Shown piece after piece: positions 27,443-36,564 of a stretch of DNA of 64,000 bases. Every line of letters starts with the position of its first letter. Position 1 is the stretch's first letter. The DNA is from Zoogloea sp041904905 (GTDB lineage Bacteria; Pseudomonadota; Gammaproteobacteria; Burkholderiales; Rhodocyclaceae). The stretch is from assembly GCF_041904905.1 (NCBI RefSeq), contig NZ_JAYRMI010000005.1:1-64000 (forward strand). The letters run 5' to 3'. The translations under genes were made by a program, and so were the position numbers. Under the pieces are notes generated by a model that had not been told where the DNA came from, made no database searches, and was given only the letters and a program-made list of their open reading frames with translations.

Positions 27443-28444
27443 ATGCGTCGAGTCACGCTCACCCAATTCCTGATCGAGCAGCAGCGCAAGGGCCTGATGG
27501 GCGCCGATCTGCGCCTGCTGATGGAAGTCGTCGCCCGTGCGGTCAAGGCCATCGCCGTCAATGTCTCCAAGGGGGCGCTCGCTGGTGTGCTGGGCGAGGC
27601 CGGCAGCGACAACGTGCAGGGCGAAGCCCAGAAGAAGCTGGACGTCATCGCCAACGACATTCTGATCCAGGCCAACGAGTGGGGCGGCCACCTGGCGGCG
27701 ATGGCTTCCGAGGAAGTCGAGGAGATCCGTCCGATCCCCAGCGACTACCCGCGCGGCGGCTTCCTGCTGCTGTTCGATCCGCTGGATGGCTCCTCCAACA
27801 TCGACGTGAACATCTCGGTGGGTACCATCTTCTCGGTGCTGCGTTGCCCCGAGGGTAGCGCAGCTGCCACCGAGGCCGATTTCATGCAGCCGGGCACCGC
27901 TCAGGTGGCGGCGGGCTACTCGGTCTATGGTCCGTCCACCCAGCTCATCCTCACCGTTGGCGACGGCGTGCATGGTTTCACCCTCGATCGCGAGATGGGC
28001 AGCTTCATCTACACCCACCCGTACATGACGATTCCGGAAGACACCAAGGAATACGCCATCAATGCGTCCAACCAGCGCTTCTGGGAGCCGCCCGTCCAGC
28101 GCTACATCGCCGAGCTGCAGGCCGGCAAGGAAGGCCCGCGGGAGCGCGACTTCAACATGCGCTGGGTGGCCTCGATGGTGGCCGACGTGCACCGCATCCT
28201 CACCCGCGGCGGCGTGTTCATGTACCCCCTCGACAGCAAGATGAAGGACAAGGGTGGCAAGCTGCGCCTGATGTACGAGGCCAACCCGATGGCGATGATC
28301 GTCGAAGCCGCCGGCGGTGCCGCCACCACCGGCCGCGAGCGCATCCTCGACATCCAGCCCACCCATCTGCACCAGCGTGTGCCCGTGGTGCTTGGCTCCA
28401 GGAACGAAGTCGAGCGCGTTACCCGCTACCACCTCGAAGGCTGA
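27443..28444 (+). CDS. fbp: Fructose-1,6-bisphosphatase class 1
   Basis: The 333-residue enzyme has the metal-binding DPLDGSSNID, upstream EE at LAAMASEEVEEI, and a substrate-binding region near GGVFMYPLD, followed by the LMYEANPMAMIVEAAGG block typical of class 1 FBPases. It hydrolyses fructose-1,6-bisphosphate to fructose-6-phosphate in gluconeogenesis. The tamA-like gene begins 36 bp downstream. Confidence 0.95.
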   Translation: MRRVTLTQFLIEQQRKGLMGADLRLLMEVVARAVKAIAVNVSKGALAGVLGEAGSDNVQGEAQKKLDVIANDILIQANEWGGHLAAMASEEVEEIRPIPSDYPRGGFLLLFDPLDGSSNIDVNISVGTIFSVLRCPEGSAAATEADFMQPGTAQVAAGYSVYGPSTQLILTVGDGVHGFTLDREMGSFIYTHPYMTIPEDTKEYAINASNQRFWEPPVQRYIAELQAGKEGPRERDFNMRWVASMVADVHRILTRGGVFMYPLDSKMKDKGGKLRLMYEANPMAMIVEAAGGAATTGRERILDIQPTHLHQRVPVVLGSRNEVERVTRYHLEG

Positions 28445-28480
28445 CCGGCCTCCCCGCAGCCCGGCCGCGCGATCCCTCCG

Positions 28481-30247
28481 ATGGCGGAGCGCGCGGCAGG
28501 CTTTCGTCCCGTGCCGTTTCCCCATTGCGCCCTTCGACTGCTCCTCGTGCTGATCGCCCTCGGGCCGGTCGGCGCCTGGGCGGGCCCGGGCGTGACGCTG
28601 GTGGCGCCCGATGAGCTGAGAACGCTGCTGGTCAAGCACCTGGATTTCCTCGACCGTCCGGCCGATGCCGCCCTCGACGAAGGCGGGCGGGTGGCGCTGC
28701 TGCGTCGGGCCCGCAAGGAGATTGGCGAGATCCTCGCCACGGAGGGCTACTTCTCGCCCTCCATCGAAGGCGAACCCGGCCCGGATGGCAGCTACCGCAT
28801 CGTCGTCCTGCCCGGGCAGCGGACCCGCATCGGGCGTGTCGAGATCGGCGTCGTCGGCGATCTTGCCCGCGACGAAGGTGACCGGGCTGCACGGCTGACC
28901 GCCCTCAAGGCCGGCTGGGGCCTGCCGGTGGGCCAGCCTTTCCGGCAGGCCGACTGGGGCGCCGCCAAGCAGCGGCTGCTCGACGCCATCGCCAGCCGCG
29001 ACCACGCCGCCGCCGCCATCATCGACAGCCAGGCGGTGATCGACCCGGTCTCGGCCGAGGCGGTGCTCACCGTCCAGGTGGATTCCGGGCCCGCGTTCCG
29101 CTTCGGCCCGCTGGCGGTATCCGGGCTCGTCGACTACGACCGCGCCCTCATCGAACGATACCGCCCGCCCGCGCCGGGCGAGCCCTACAGCCAGGAGCGC
29201 CTGCTGGCCTTCCAGACCGCCCTCCAGAACACCAGCTATTTCGCCTCGGTGGTGGTGGAGATCGACCGCCACAGCGCCGCCCCCGACGCCGCCCAGGTGC
29301 ATGTGCAGGTCACCGAGGCCAAGCCGCGGCGCCTGGGCTTCGGCCTTGGCGCCAGCAGCAACACCGGTTATCGGGTGGAGACAAGCTACCGGGATGCCCA
29401 CTTCCTGGGCGAGCCCTACAACCTCGTCAGCGGTCTGCGGATCGAGCAGCGGCGGCAGCTGGGCTACATGGACGTCTTCCTGCCCCCCACCCGGCAGGGC
29501 TACCTCGACAGCGTCGGCGGGCTCGCCGAGCACACCAACATCGCCGGCCTGCAGACCCGCCGCCAGTCGGTCGGCGTTGTCCGGACCATTCCCCGCGGCA
29601 AGATCGAGAATCGTTTCGCCCTTAACTATCAGCACGAGGTCCTGCTTCCCGACGGCAGCCAGCGCACAAGCCGCTCCGCCCTCACCGCCAACTGGTCCTG
29701 GACCCACCGCAGCGTGGACAGCCTGCTCGACCCCCACCGCGGCCATGTGTTCAACGTGCAGGTCGGCGGCGCGTCCCAGGCGTTGCTGTCCGACCGCAAC
29801 TTTGCCCGCTTCTACGGGCGCTATCAGCGATTTGTCCCGGCCGTCGGGCGAGACGTGCTCATCGTCCGCGCCGAAGGCGGCGTCACCGTGGCCGAATCGC
29901 GCGAGGGCGTGCCGCAGGATTTCCTCTTCCGCACCGGCGGCGCCCAGACCGTGCGCGGCTACGCCTACCAGAGCCTCGGCGTGCAGGACGGCAACGCCAC
30001 CGTCGGCGGCCGCTACCTGGCCGTCACCAGTGCCGAGTACGTGCACTGGCGCTGGGGCGACTGGGGAATCGCCACCTTCATCGACGCCGGCAACGCCAAC
30101 GACGAGCGCAAGCTCTTCAAGCTGAACCTGGGCTACGGCCTGGGCCCCCGCTGGCGGAGCCCCGCCGGGCCCATCGCCGTCGACCTCGCCTACGGCCAGA
30201 GCGACCGTCGCGTACGCCTGCAGTTTGCGGTGGCCATCGCCTTCTGA
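28481..30247 (+). CDS. tamA: TamA-like outer-membrane barrel (Omp85 family)
   Basis: The 588-residue protein has a signal peptide (about 1-34), three POTRA-like domains (about 40-270), and a C-terminal 16-strand barrel that contains the Omp85 loop-6 motif VRGY (in GGAQTVRGYAYQSLG) and ends in Phe. Length and domain layout match TamA, which with TamB builds the translocation and assembly module for some autotransporters and lipid transport. tamB normally follows, but here the next gene is a cytochrome c. It may be transcribed with fbp. Confidence 0.85.
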   Translation: MAERAAGFRPVPFPHCALRLLLVLIALGPVGAWAGPGVTLVAPDELRTLLVKHLDFLDRPADAALDEGGRVALLRRARKEIGEILATEGYFSPSIEGEPGPDGSYRIVVLPGQRTRIGRVEIGVVGDLARDEGDRAARLTALKAGWGLPVGQPFRQADWGAAKQRLLDAIASRDHAAAAIIDSQAVIDPVSAEAVLTVQVDSGPAFRFGPLAVSGLVDYDRALIERYRPPAPGEPYSQERLLAFQTALQNTSYFASVVVEIDRHSAAPDAAQVHVQVTEAKPRRLGFGLGASSNTGYRVETSYRDAHFLGEPYNLVSGLRIEQRRQLGYMDVFLPPTRQGYLDSVGGLAEHTNIAGLQTRRQSVGVVRTIPRGKIENRFALNYQHEVLLPDGSQRTSRSALTANWSWTHRSVDSLLDPHRGHVFNVQVGGASQALLSDRNFARFYGRYQRFVPAVGRDVLIVRAEGGVTVAESREGVPQDFLFRTGGAQTVRGYAYQSLGVQDGNATVGGRYLAVTSAEYVHWRWGDWGIATFIDAGNANDERKLFKLNLGYGLGPRWRSPAGPIAVDLAYGQSDRRVRLQFAVAIAF

Positions 30248-30395
30248 GCACAGTCAACGGGCCGGCCGGCGCGTGCGTTATCGTCCCGTCGGCGCCCTTC
30301 CGGAACGTCTGCCGATGCGGCTTGAATTGGCAAACGCTCCGGCTCGGTTTAGACTCCGCTAATATTTCCCTGCACCACCACTTGAGAGGATCACA

Positions 30396-30710
30396 ATGAA
30401 GAAACTCGTTGCTGTTGCCGCCATCGCTGGCCTGATGGGCTCCACCGCCGCCTTCGCCGACGCCGGTGCCGATCTGGCCAAGGCCAAGAACTGCCTCGCT
30501 TGCCACGCCGTCGACAAGAAGCTGGTCGGTCCGGCTTACAAGGATGTCGCCGCCAAGTACAAGGGTGACAAGACCGCCGAAGCCAAGCTGATCGAAAAGA
30601 TTCAGAAGGGTGGCGTTGGCGCCTGGGGCCAGATCCCGATGCCCCCCAACCCGCAGGTCAACGCTGCCGAAGCCAAGACCCTCGTGGCCTGGGTTCTCGC
30701 CCAGAAGTGA
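30396..30710 (+). CDS. Small periplasmic class I cytochrome c (c551/c552-like)
   Basis: A 104-residue protein with a signal peptide ending AFADA (about residue 22), a haem motif CLACH (about 33-37), and the axial Met in IPMPPNP. It is the size and shape of cytochrome c551/c8, a periplasmic electron shuttle between bc1 and terminal oxidases or nitrite reductase. It stands alone with its own RBS and a strong terminator. Confidence 0.92.
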   Translation: MKKLVAVAAIAGLMGSTAAFADAGADLAKAKNCLACHAVDKKLVGPAYKDVAAKYKGDKTAEAKLIEKIQKGGVGAWGQIPMPPNPQVNAAEAKTLVAWVLAQK

Positions 30711-30769
30711 TCGTCAATCCGTTGTGCCGGATCGGGATGTCCTGACATTCCAATCCTTCGGATTGCAGC

Positions 30770-30801
30770 AACGCCCCGCCCGCGCGGGGCGTTGTTTTTT
30801 T
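30770..30801 (+). terminator. Intrinsic terminator after cytochrome c
   Basis: AACGCCCCGC (30770-30779) pairs with GCGGGGCGTT (30784-30793) and is followed by G and seven Ts. Confidence 0.93.
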
Positions 30802-31205
30802 GACACGCGAAGCCAGCTCCGTGGCGCTGCGTCGCCGAGGCGGGCGATCGGCGCCGCCAGCCCGAGGCGTGTCGCAAGCGGCCGATCGACGGATGAGTCA
30901 CGGTGCTGGCACTGCGGCGGACGAAGATTCAGCCCCGGCTCGACCGAGTGCCTTGACTTCTCAAGGACAGGGGCTGCGCGGAGTGGGGCATCTCCGGTAC
31001 CCCGTCGGGCCCTTCAAGCTGGGACGTCGAGGCCGTGTTGCGAACATGCAACAGTCCACCTGACGGCCCCATCCAAAAAACAACGCTGTCCTTGCTCTGG
31101 CCTCCCTTCCCACAGACAATGCAGTCCAACTTCTCGTTAGAGAGGTGAAATTGGTCGGCCCCGCGAAAGCGGCGCGTGCCAGTCTTCAATCAAGAGGAGA
31201 ATCAT
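30802..31205. other. 404-bp leader region of the porin gene
   Basis: I see no gene here. The region is less GC-biased near its right end, where a weak promoter candidate occurs: TTGCTC and GACAAT 17 bp apart, about 31095-31123. The long distance suggests a regulated leader. A strong Shine-Dalgarno (AGAGGAGA) precedes the porin ATG at 31206. An 86-codon minus-strand frame here has no RBS and is not called. Confidence 0.45.
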
Positions 31206-32390
31206 ATGCAAAAGAAACTGATCGCTCTGGCCGTTGCTGGCCTGGCTTCCACCGGCGCCTTCGCTCAAGCTAACGTCACCGTGTACGGCGTTGCCGACGC
31301 TTCCTTCGACGTCGTCCGCACCTCCAACGCCGTCAGCGAACTGGGCAACACCACCCGTGTTTCCACCAACTCTTCCCTGATCGGTTTCAAGGGCGCTGAA
31401 GCGCTGGGCAACGGCCTGACCGCCGTGTTCCAGTACGAAAGCGGTGTCGGTTTCGACAACACCGGCGCTCTGGGTGCCACCCGTGACAGCTACGTCGGCC
31501 TGGCCGGCGGCTTCGGTACCGTGGTTCTCGGCAACCTGACCGGCCCGACCCGCGCCCTGGGTGCTGCTGTTGACGTCAACGCCGGCGCCACCGGCATCGG
31601 TGCCAACTCCGCGCTGCTCGGCAAGCTGGGCAACAACCTGCTGGGCACCACCAGCACCACCAGCGGCAGCTACTCCGCGGTGGGCAGCCCCAATTGTGAT
31701 CGCAACACCATCTGCACGTCGATCTTCGACACCCGCTGGAAGAACGCGATCGCCTACGTCTCCCCGTCCTTCGCTGGCCTGAACGTGACCGCTGCTTACG
31801 TCGCCAACGAAAACAAGACCTTCAGCAACAACGGCTTCGGTACTGCCTTCAACCCGTCCAACACCAAGGGCTACGACGTTGGCCTGAAGTACGCCAATGG
31901 CCCGGCCATGGCTGCTGTCACCTACAACGCCGTTTCCGTGGGTAACGAAGCCAACACCGACATCAGCGACTTCCGCGTTGGTGGCGCCTACGACTTCGGC
32001 ATGGCTTCCGTCCGCGCCGTGTTCGACCGCGCTCGTGCTGACCACTACAGCACCGTTGGCACCGTCACCCAGAACGTCTTCGGCCTGGGTGCCACCTTCA
32101 ACGTGACCCCGGCTGGCAAGCTGCTGGCTCAGGCTTACTTCGCTCGTGACCTGAAGGTCAACGGTTCCTCCTCCAAGGACTCCGGCGCCAAGCTGTTCGA
32201 AGTTGGCTACGAGCACAGCCTGTCCAAGCGCACCATGCTGAAGGCTGTCTACGCTCACCTGAACAACGACGACAAGGCCTCCTACGACTTCGGCATCAAC
32301 GCCGTTGGCGTGAACTCCACCTACAACGGCGGCGCGACCGGCGGTGCGACCATTCAGGGCGTGCAACTGGGCCTGCGTCACTCCTTCTAA
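31206..32390 (+). CDS. Gram-negative porin (betaproteobacterial OmpC-like)
   Basis: The 394-residue protein has a 20-residue signal peptide (ends TGAFA), a first strand NVTVYGVADASFDV, the constriction-loop region PTRALGAAVDVN, and the C-terminal strand VQLGLRHSF with the essential terminal Phe. It forms a trimeric general diffusion channel. Codon use is strongly biased (CTG, GGC, AAC, TCC), as expected of a highly expressed gene. The start is set by AGAGGAGA. It contains a small disulfide-capable insert CDRNTIC. Confidence 0.95.
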   Translation: MQKKLIALAVAGLASTGAFAQANVTVYGVADASFDVVRTSNAVSELGNTTRVSTNSSLIGFKGAEALGNGLTAVFQYESGVGFDNTGALGATRDSYVGLAGGFGTVVLGNLTGPTRALGAAVDVNAGATGIGANSALLGKLGNNLLGTTSTTSGSYSAVGSPNCDRNTICTSIFDTRWKNAIAYVSPSFAGLNVTAAYVANENKTFSNNGFGTAFNPSNTKGYDVGLKYANGPAMAAVTYNAVSVGNEANTDISDFRVGGAYDFGMASVRAVFDRARADHYSTVGTVTQNVFGLGATFNVTPAGKLLAQAYFARDLKVNGSSSKDSGAKLFEVGYEHSLSKRTMLKAVYAHLNNDDKASYDFGINAVGVNSTYNGGATGGATIQGVQLGLRHSF

Positions 32391-32418
32391 TTCAGACTTC
32401 GTCTGAATCGGAAATCAA

Positions 32419-32445
32419 ACGGGCACCTTCGGGTGCCCGTTTTTT
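32419..32445 (+). terminator. Intrinsic terminator after the porin
   Basis: ACGGGCACC (32419-32427) and GGTGCCCGT (32432-32440) form a 9-bp stem followed by a T-run. A shorter TTCAGAC/GTCTGAA hairpin directly after the stop codon precedes it. Confidence 0.92.
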
Positions 32446-32508
32446 CGTTCACGAAGGCAGCTGGCTGTGATGTGATGCCGCTGCCTGGCTGTCGTGACGT
32501 GTGCGTTA

Positions 32509-32552
32509 CCCCAAATACAAAGGCCACCCGGAGGTGGCCTTTGTATTTGGGG
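32509..32552. terminator. 20-bp perfect hairpin, probable terminator of proB
   Basis: The 20 bases 32509-32528 pair perfectly with 32533-32552 around a CGGA loop; the arm is CCCCAAATACAAAGGCCACC. It lies 13 bp beyond the proB stop codon (32565) on the minus strand, downstream of the rplU-rpmA-obgE-proB operon. Internal TTTG/CAAA tracts could give bidirectional termination. Confidence 0.65.
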
Positions 32553-32564
32553 CTTGAGTCGATC

Positions 32565-33683
32565 TCACCCGATCAGAACCAGATTGTCCCGGTGGATCAG
32601 TTCGGGTTCTTCGATGAAGCCGAGTAATCCTTCGATCTCGCCCGACCCGTGGCGAACGATGCGGCGGGTGTCGTTGGCGGCGTAGTTTACAAGGCCGCGG
32701 GCGATCTCCTTGCCGTCGCGGGTGCGGCAGGCAACGACGGCGCCGCGGGCAAACTCGCCGTCGGCGGCGATGACGCCGATCGGCAGGAGGCTCTTGCCGG
32801 ACTTCAGCGCCTCGATGGCGCCGTCGTCGAGGATGAGGCTGCCGGCCAGCTGCAGGTGGTCGGCGAGCCACTGTTTGCGCGCGGCAAGTGGCGTGCTGGT
32901 CGCGTAGAGCAGGGTGCCAAGTTGTTCGCCGCGGGCGACCCGGAGCAGCGCGTCTGCTTCGCGACCGCTGGCGATGCAGGTGTGGGCGCCGCTGCGCGCT
33001 GCGCGCTGGGCCGCGCGGACCTTGGTAATCATGCCGCCCTTGCTGATGCCGGAGCCGGCGCCGCCGGCCATGGCTTCGAGTGCGGTGTTCTCGGCCCGCT
33101 CTTCGCCGATGAGGGTGGCGGACGGATCCTTGCGGGGGTCGGCGGTGTACAGCCCTTGCTGGTCGGTGAGGATGACCAGGGCGTCGGCGTCGATGAGGTT
33201 GGCGACGAGGGCGCCCAGGGTGTCGTTATCGCCGAACTTGATCTCGTCGGTGACGACGGTGTCGTTCTCGTTGATGATCGGGATGACGCCGAGTTCTAGC
33301 AGGGTGACGAGGGTCGAGCGGGCGTTGAGGTAGCGGGTGCGGTCGGCCAGGTCGGCGTGAGTCAGCAGGATCTGGGCGGTGTGCAGCCCGTTGGCGGCAA
33401 AGACGCTTTCGTAGGCTTGGGCGAGGCCCATCTGACCGACGGCGGCGGCGGCCTGGAGCTGGTGCATCTCCTGCGGGCGGCTGGTCCAGCCGAGGCGCTG
33501 CATGCCGGCGGCGATGGCACCGGAGGAGACCAGGACTACTTCGCGGCCTTCTGCGCGCAGCCCGGCGATCTGCCGGGCCCAGTCGGCGAGGGCGTCGACG
33601 GCGAGACCTTCGCCGTTGTTGGTGACGAGGGCGCTGCCGACCTTGGCGACCAGCCGGCGGGCGTTACGGATTGCGGTTCTCAT
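32565..33683 (-). CDS. proB: Glutamate 5-kinase
   Basis: The 372-residue enzyme has an amino-acid kinase fold (LVAKVGSALVTNN, VLVSSGAIAAGMQRLG, NENDTVVTDEIKFGDND) and a C-terminal PUA domain (from about 280, with RGLVNYAANDTRRI). It phosphorylates glutamate in the first step of proline synthesis. I chose the ATG at 33683, which overlaps the end of obgE by 20 bp; the longer frame adds a Thr-rich stretch that mirrors the obgE tail and is not conserved. Confidence 0.94.
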   Translation of the reverse strand: MRTAIRNARRLVAKVGSALVTNNGEGLAVDALADWARQIAGLRAEGREVVLVSSGAIAAGMQRLGWTSRPQEMHQLQAAAAVGQMGLAQAYESVFAANGLHTAQILLTHADLADRTRYLNARSTLVTLLELGVIPIINENDTVVTDEIKFGDNDTLGALVANLIDADALVILTDQQGLYTADPRKDPSATLIGEERAENTALEAMAGGAGSGISKGGMITKVRAAQRAARSGAHTCIASGREADALLRVARGEQLGTLLYATSTPLAARKQWLADHLQLAGSLILDDGAIEALKSGKSLLPIGVIAADGEFARGAVVACRTRDGKEIARGLVNYAANDTRRIVRHGSGEIEGLLGFIEEPELIHRDNLVLIG

Positions 33684-34830
33684 CGTCGTCTTCGTGTTCG
33701 TCGTCGTAATCTTCGTCGTCGGCGTCATCGGTGGGGATGTCGTCGTCTGCCGCTTCGAAATCAGGGTTCGTGGCGGCTGCGAGGGTGGCTGCGTCAGCGG
33801 CGGCCTGGGCTGCGGCCTTCTCTTCGTCGAGCAGATCCTGGATGGCGAAGACGACCTCCTGGCAGCCCTGGCGGCTGATGGCCGAGACCTCGAAGTGGCG
33901 CTCGACCGGGCCGTAGGCCTTCAGGAATGCGGCGATGCGCTCCTTGCGTTCGTCCTCGTCGGGGATCAGGTCGAGTTTGTTGAGGACCAGCCAGCGGCGC
34001 TTGTGGTATAGGCTGTCGTCGTACTTGCGGAGTTCCTCGACGATTGCATGGGCGTCGTGGATGGGGTCGGCTTCGGGGTCGAAGGGGGCGATGTCGACGA
34101 TGTGCAGCAGGATGTGGGTGCGCTGCAAATGGCGGAGGAACTGGTGGCCGAGACCGGCGCCGTCGGCCGCGCCTTCGATCAGGCCGGGGATGTCGGCGAT
34201 CACGAAGCTGCGGTTTTCGGAGGTGCGCACCACGCCCAGATTGGGGGCGAGCGTGGTGAAGGGGTAGTCGGCCACCTTGGGTTTGGCGGACGAGACCGCG
34301 CGGATGAAGGTGGATTTGCCGGCGTTGGGCATGCCCAGCAGGCCGACGTCGGCGAGCACCTTGAGTTCGAGGTTGAGGCTCTTGCGCTCGCCTTCCTGGC
34401 CCATGGTCTTCTTGCGCGGGGCGCGGTTGGTGCTGGTCTTGAAGTGCAGGTTGCCCAGGCCGCCCCGGCCGCCGCGTGCGATCATCACCCGCTTGCCGTC
34501 CTGGTCGAGGTCGGCGATGACTTCGCCGGTCTCCTGGAGCGAGACGATGGTGCCGACCGGCATGCGCAACTCGATGTCGTCGCCGCCCTTGCCGTAGCAG
34601 TCGGCGCCGCGGCCGTTCTCACCGCGTTCGGCGTGGAAGGTGCGCTTGTAGCGGTAGTCGATCAGGGTGTTGAGGTTGCGGTCGGCGATGGCGTAGACGT
34701 CGCCGCCCTTGCCGCCGTCGCCGCCATCCGGGCCGCCCATCGGAATGTATTTTTCGCGGCGGAAAGTGGCGGCGCCGTTCCCGCCGTCCCCGGCGATGAC
34801 TTCAATACGGGCTTCGTCGAAAAATTTCAT
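33664..34830 (-). CDS. obgE: GTPase ObgE/CgtA
   Basis: The 388-residue ribosome-assembly GTPase has the glycine-rich Obg domain (KYIPMGGPDGGDGGKGGDV), G1 GMPNAGKST (about 166), G3 DIPGLIEGA and G4 NKLDLI. The C-terminal tail (about 345-388) is strongly acidic (DDADDEDYDDEHEDDDE), as in several proteobacteria. It binds the 50S subunit and responds to ppGpp. It is in the rplU-rpmA-obgE-proB operon. Confidence 0.96.
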   Translation of the reverse strand: MKFFDEARIEVIAGDGGNGAATFRREKYIPMGGPDGGDGGKGGDVYAIADRNLNTLIDYRYKRTFHAERGENGRGADCYGKGGDDIELRMPVGTIVSLQETGEVIADLDQDGKRVMIARGGRGGLGNLHFKTSTNRAPRKKTMGQEGERKSLNLELKVLADVGLLGMPNAGKSTFIRAVSSAKPKVADYPFTTLAPNLGVVRTSENRSFVIADIPGLIEGAADGAGLGHQFLRHLQRTHILLHIVDIAPFDPEADPIHDAHAIVEELRKYDDSLYHKRRWLVLNKLDLIPDEDERKERIAAFLKAYGPVERHFEVSAISRQGCQEVVFAIQDLLDEEKAAAQAAADAATLAAATNPDFEAADDDIPTDDADDEDYDDEHEDDDENRNP

Positions 34831-34866
34831 GGGTGCTTCCGGTGGTGGGGGTTTCGGGCCCCCGAA

Positions 34867-34898
34867 AGAAAAAAAGCCCTATCGTTGGATAGGGCTTT
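34867..34898 (-). terminator. Intrinsic terminator after rpmA
   Basis: AAAGCCCTATC / GATAGGGCTTT (34873-34898) form an 11-bp stem with a 4-nt loop; on the minus strand it is followed by T's (A-run at 34867-34875). It can attenuate transcription between rpmA and obgE. Confidence 0.85.
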
Positions 34899-34917
34899 GG
34901 CAACCTGCTGTCGGCGC

Positions 34918-35181
34918 TTATTCAGCGGCGGCGACGATGCTCACGGTGCGACGCTTGTTGGCGCCCTTGACGGTGAACTGGACGGTGCCTTCGGTCAGCG
35001 CGAACAGGGTGTGATCCTTGCCGATGCCGACGTTTTCGCCCGGGTGGTATTCGGTCCCGCGCTGGCGAACGATGATGTTGCCGGCGAGGACGAACTGACC
35101 GCCGTAGCGCTTGACGCCAAGGCGTTTGCTTTCTGAGTCGCGACCGTTACGGGAACTGCCGCCAGCCTTTTTGTGTGCCAT
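34918..35181 (-). CDS. rpmA: 50S ribosomal protein L27
   Basis: The 87-residue protein starts MAHKKAGGSSRNGRDSESKR with no N-terminal extension needing processing. It has the conserved LGVKRYGGQ and GNIIVRQRGT. It lies near the peptidyl transferase centre and is co-transcribed with rplU (12 bp upstream). Confidence 0.97.
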   Translation of the reverse strand: MAHKKAGGSSRNGRDSESKRLGVKRYGGQFVLAGNIIVRQRGTEYHPGENVGIGKDHTLFALTEGTVQFTVKGANKRRTVSIVAAAE

Positions 35182-35193
35182 GTGGGTTGCTCC

Positions 35194-35505
35194 TTAGGCA
35201 GAAATGGCTTCGATGCGAAGCTCGGTGTAGTTCTGACGGTGACCCTGATGCTTCTGGTAGTGCTTGCGGCGACGCATCTTGAAGATCTTAACCTTGTCGT
35301 GACGGCCGTGGGAAACCACGGTGGCCGTGACGGTGGCGCCGGCAACCACGGGGGTGCCGATCTTGACCGACTCGCCTTCGCCGACCATGAAGACCTGGTC
35401 GATGGTGATCTGCGAGTCCACGTCAGCCGGTATCTGTTCTACTTTGAGTTTTTCGCCGACGGTGACACGGTACTGCTTACCGCCGGTTTTTATGACCGCG
35501 TACAT
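35194..35505 (-). CDS. rplU: 50S ribosomal protein L21
   Basis: The 103-residue protein starts MYAVIKTGGKQYRVTVGEKL and contains the RRRKHYQKHQGHRQ signature. First gene of the rplU-rpmA-obgE-proB unit. Confidence 0.97.
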   Translation of the reverse strand: MYAVIKTGGKQYRVTVGEKLKVEQIPADVDSQITIDQVFMVGEGESVKIGTPVVAGATVTATVVSHGRHDKVKIFKMRRRKHYQKHQGHRQNYTELRIEAISA

Positions 35506-35588
35506 GGATGTACTCCGAGTGATGGTTTTCAGGAAACGCGGAATTTTATCCAGTCGCGAGGCGCGAGTCAAAGGTTTTGTGTTCTGCG

Positions 35589-36413
35589 TCAGTGGCCTAG
35601 GCGCTCCTGGACGATCAGCCAGGTGTCCCCATGACGGATCAGTTCGATGGTTTTGGCTTCGGTGAGCTTGAGCTTCCCGGCGCGGTAGTGCTGGGTGAAG
35701 CGGGCGCTTGCCTTGTCGCCTTCGGTCTGGATGGCGATGGCGTCGAGGGCGACGGAGATGTCGCCGGGGCGGGCGATGCGCTGGCGGCGTTGCTCGGCCC
35801 AGGCGCTGCGGGAGAGCTGGCTGGCGGGGGTGAAGGTGTCGGCGTAGTGGGCGAGGTAGGTGTCCACGTCCTTGCTGCTCCAGGCTTTGGCCCAGGCGAG
35901 GAGGGCGGCTTCGACGCGCTTGTGGTCTGCCGGGTGGGTGGCCGGGATCGCTTCGACGGGGGCCGCGACTGGCGCAGCGGCAGGAGTGGGGGGCTGGGTG
36001 GGGGGCTGGGTGGAGATGGACGGCGCCGACGGGGGTTCGGTGGCGGTCGGGGGGGCGTCGAGGGGACTGACGTGCTTGGCCAGGTGGGCGACTTCCGACG
36101 GGAGGATGCTCTCGGCGCCGGAGACGAAGCCGGCGGGCGCTTGCGCGGTCGGGCTTGCGGCGGGCAGGGGCGTGGCGCTGGGGGCGGCCTGCACCGGGGG
36201 CTGCGGCGCGGCGGGCGGCGTGGCCGCGGCGGCGGCGCGGGGCGCGTCGGAGAAGGGGAGTCGCCCTTCGAGGCCCAGCTTGACGGCGAAGATCGTGGAG
36301 ACGAGGGCGAACATGCCGGCGATGCCGGCGACGAGCCAGAGCAGGGTCTGGATGGCGGACAGCGGACGCGGGCGGCGGTAAGGCGGCTGCGGGTTGATGG
36401 TGCTGGGTGTCAT
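35589..36413 (-). CDS. Membrane-anchored protein with Cds6-like (NTF2-fold) domain
   Basis: The 274-residue protein has one N-terminal transmembrane helix (about 20-45), a 110-residue Pro/Ala/Thr linker, and a C-terminal domain of about 110 residues beginning ALLAWAKAWSSKDVDTYLAHY. This is the NTF2-like module (Cds6/DUF4440-like) found at the C-terminus of some L,D-transpeptidases and TPR proteins. No catalytic transpeptidase domain is present, so it probably acts as a periplasmic scaffold or binding protein. It is monocistronic by appearance; the function is unknown. Confidence 0.65.
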   Translation of the reverse strand: MTPSTINPQPPYRRPRPLSAIQTLLWLVAGIAGMFALVSTIFAVKLGLEGRLPFSDAPRAAAAATPPAAPQPPVQAAPSATPLPAASPTAQAPAGFVSGAESILPSEVAHLAKHVSPLDAPPTATEPPSAPSISTQPPTQPPTPAAAPVAAPVEAIPATHPADHKRVEAALLAWAKAWSSKDVDTYLAHYADTFTPASQLSRSAWAEQRRQRIARPGDISVALDAIAIQTEGDKASARFTQHYRAGKLKLTEAKTIELIRHGDTWLIVQERLGH

Positions 36414-36564
36414 GTGTTGCGGGAGGGAAGTGGGTTCCGGGGAATTCTAGGCGGCCGGCCGCGATGCGTTTGCAAGATTCCTCCGCATCGGGCGGTTGCT
36501 GACGCAAGTTCACAGACCGCTCCGTGAAATGCGGGCACCCCCCTGGGGGAGGGGCGCGGGGCGG

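Noticed and set aside
30929..31189. 86-codon minus-strand frame in the porin leader
   Set aside because: No ribosome-binding site and it overlaps the porin promoter region; no family recognised.
33684..33728. Longer proB start adding a Thr-rich N-terminus
   Set aside because: Those codons are the antisense-free overlap with the acidic obgE tail read in another frame; the family starts at 33683.
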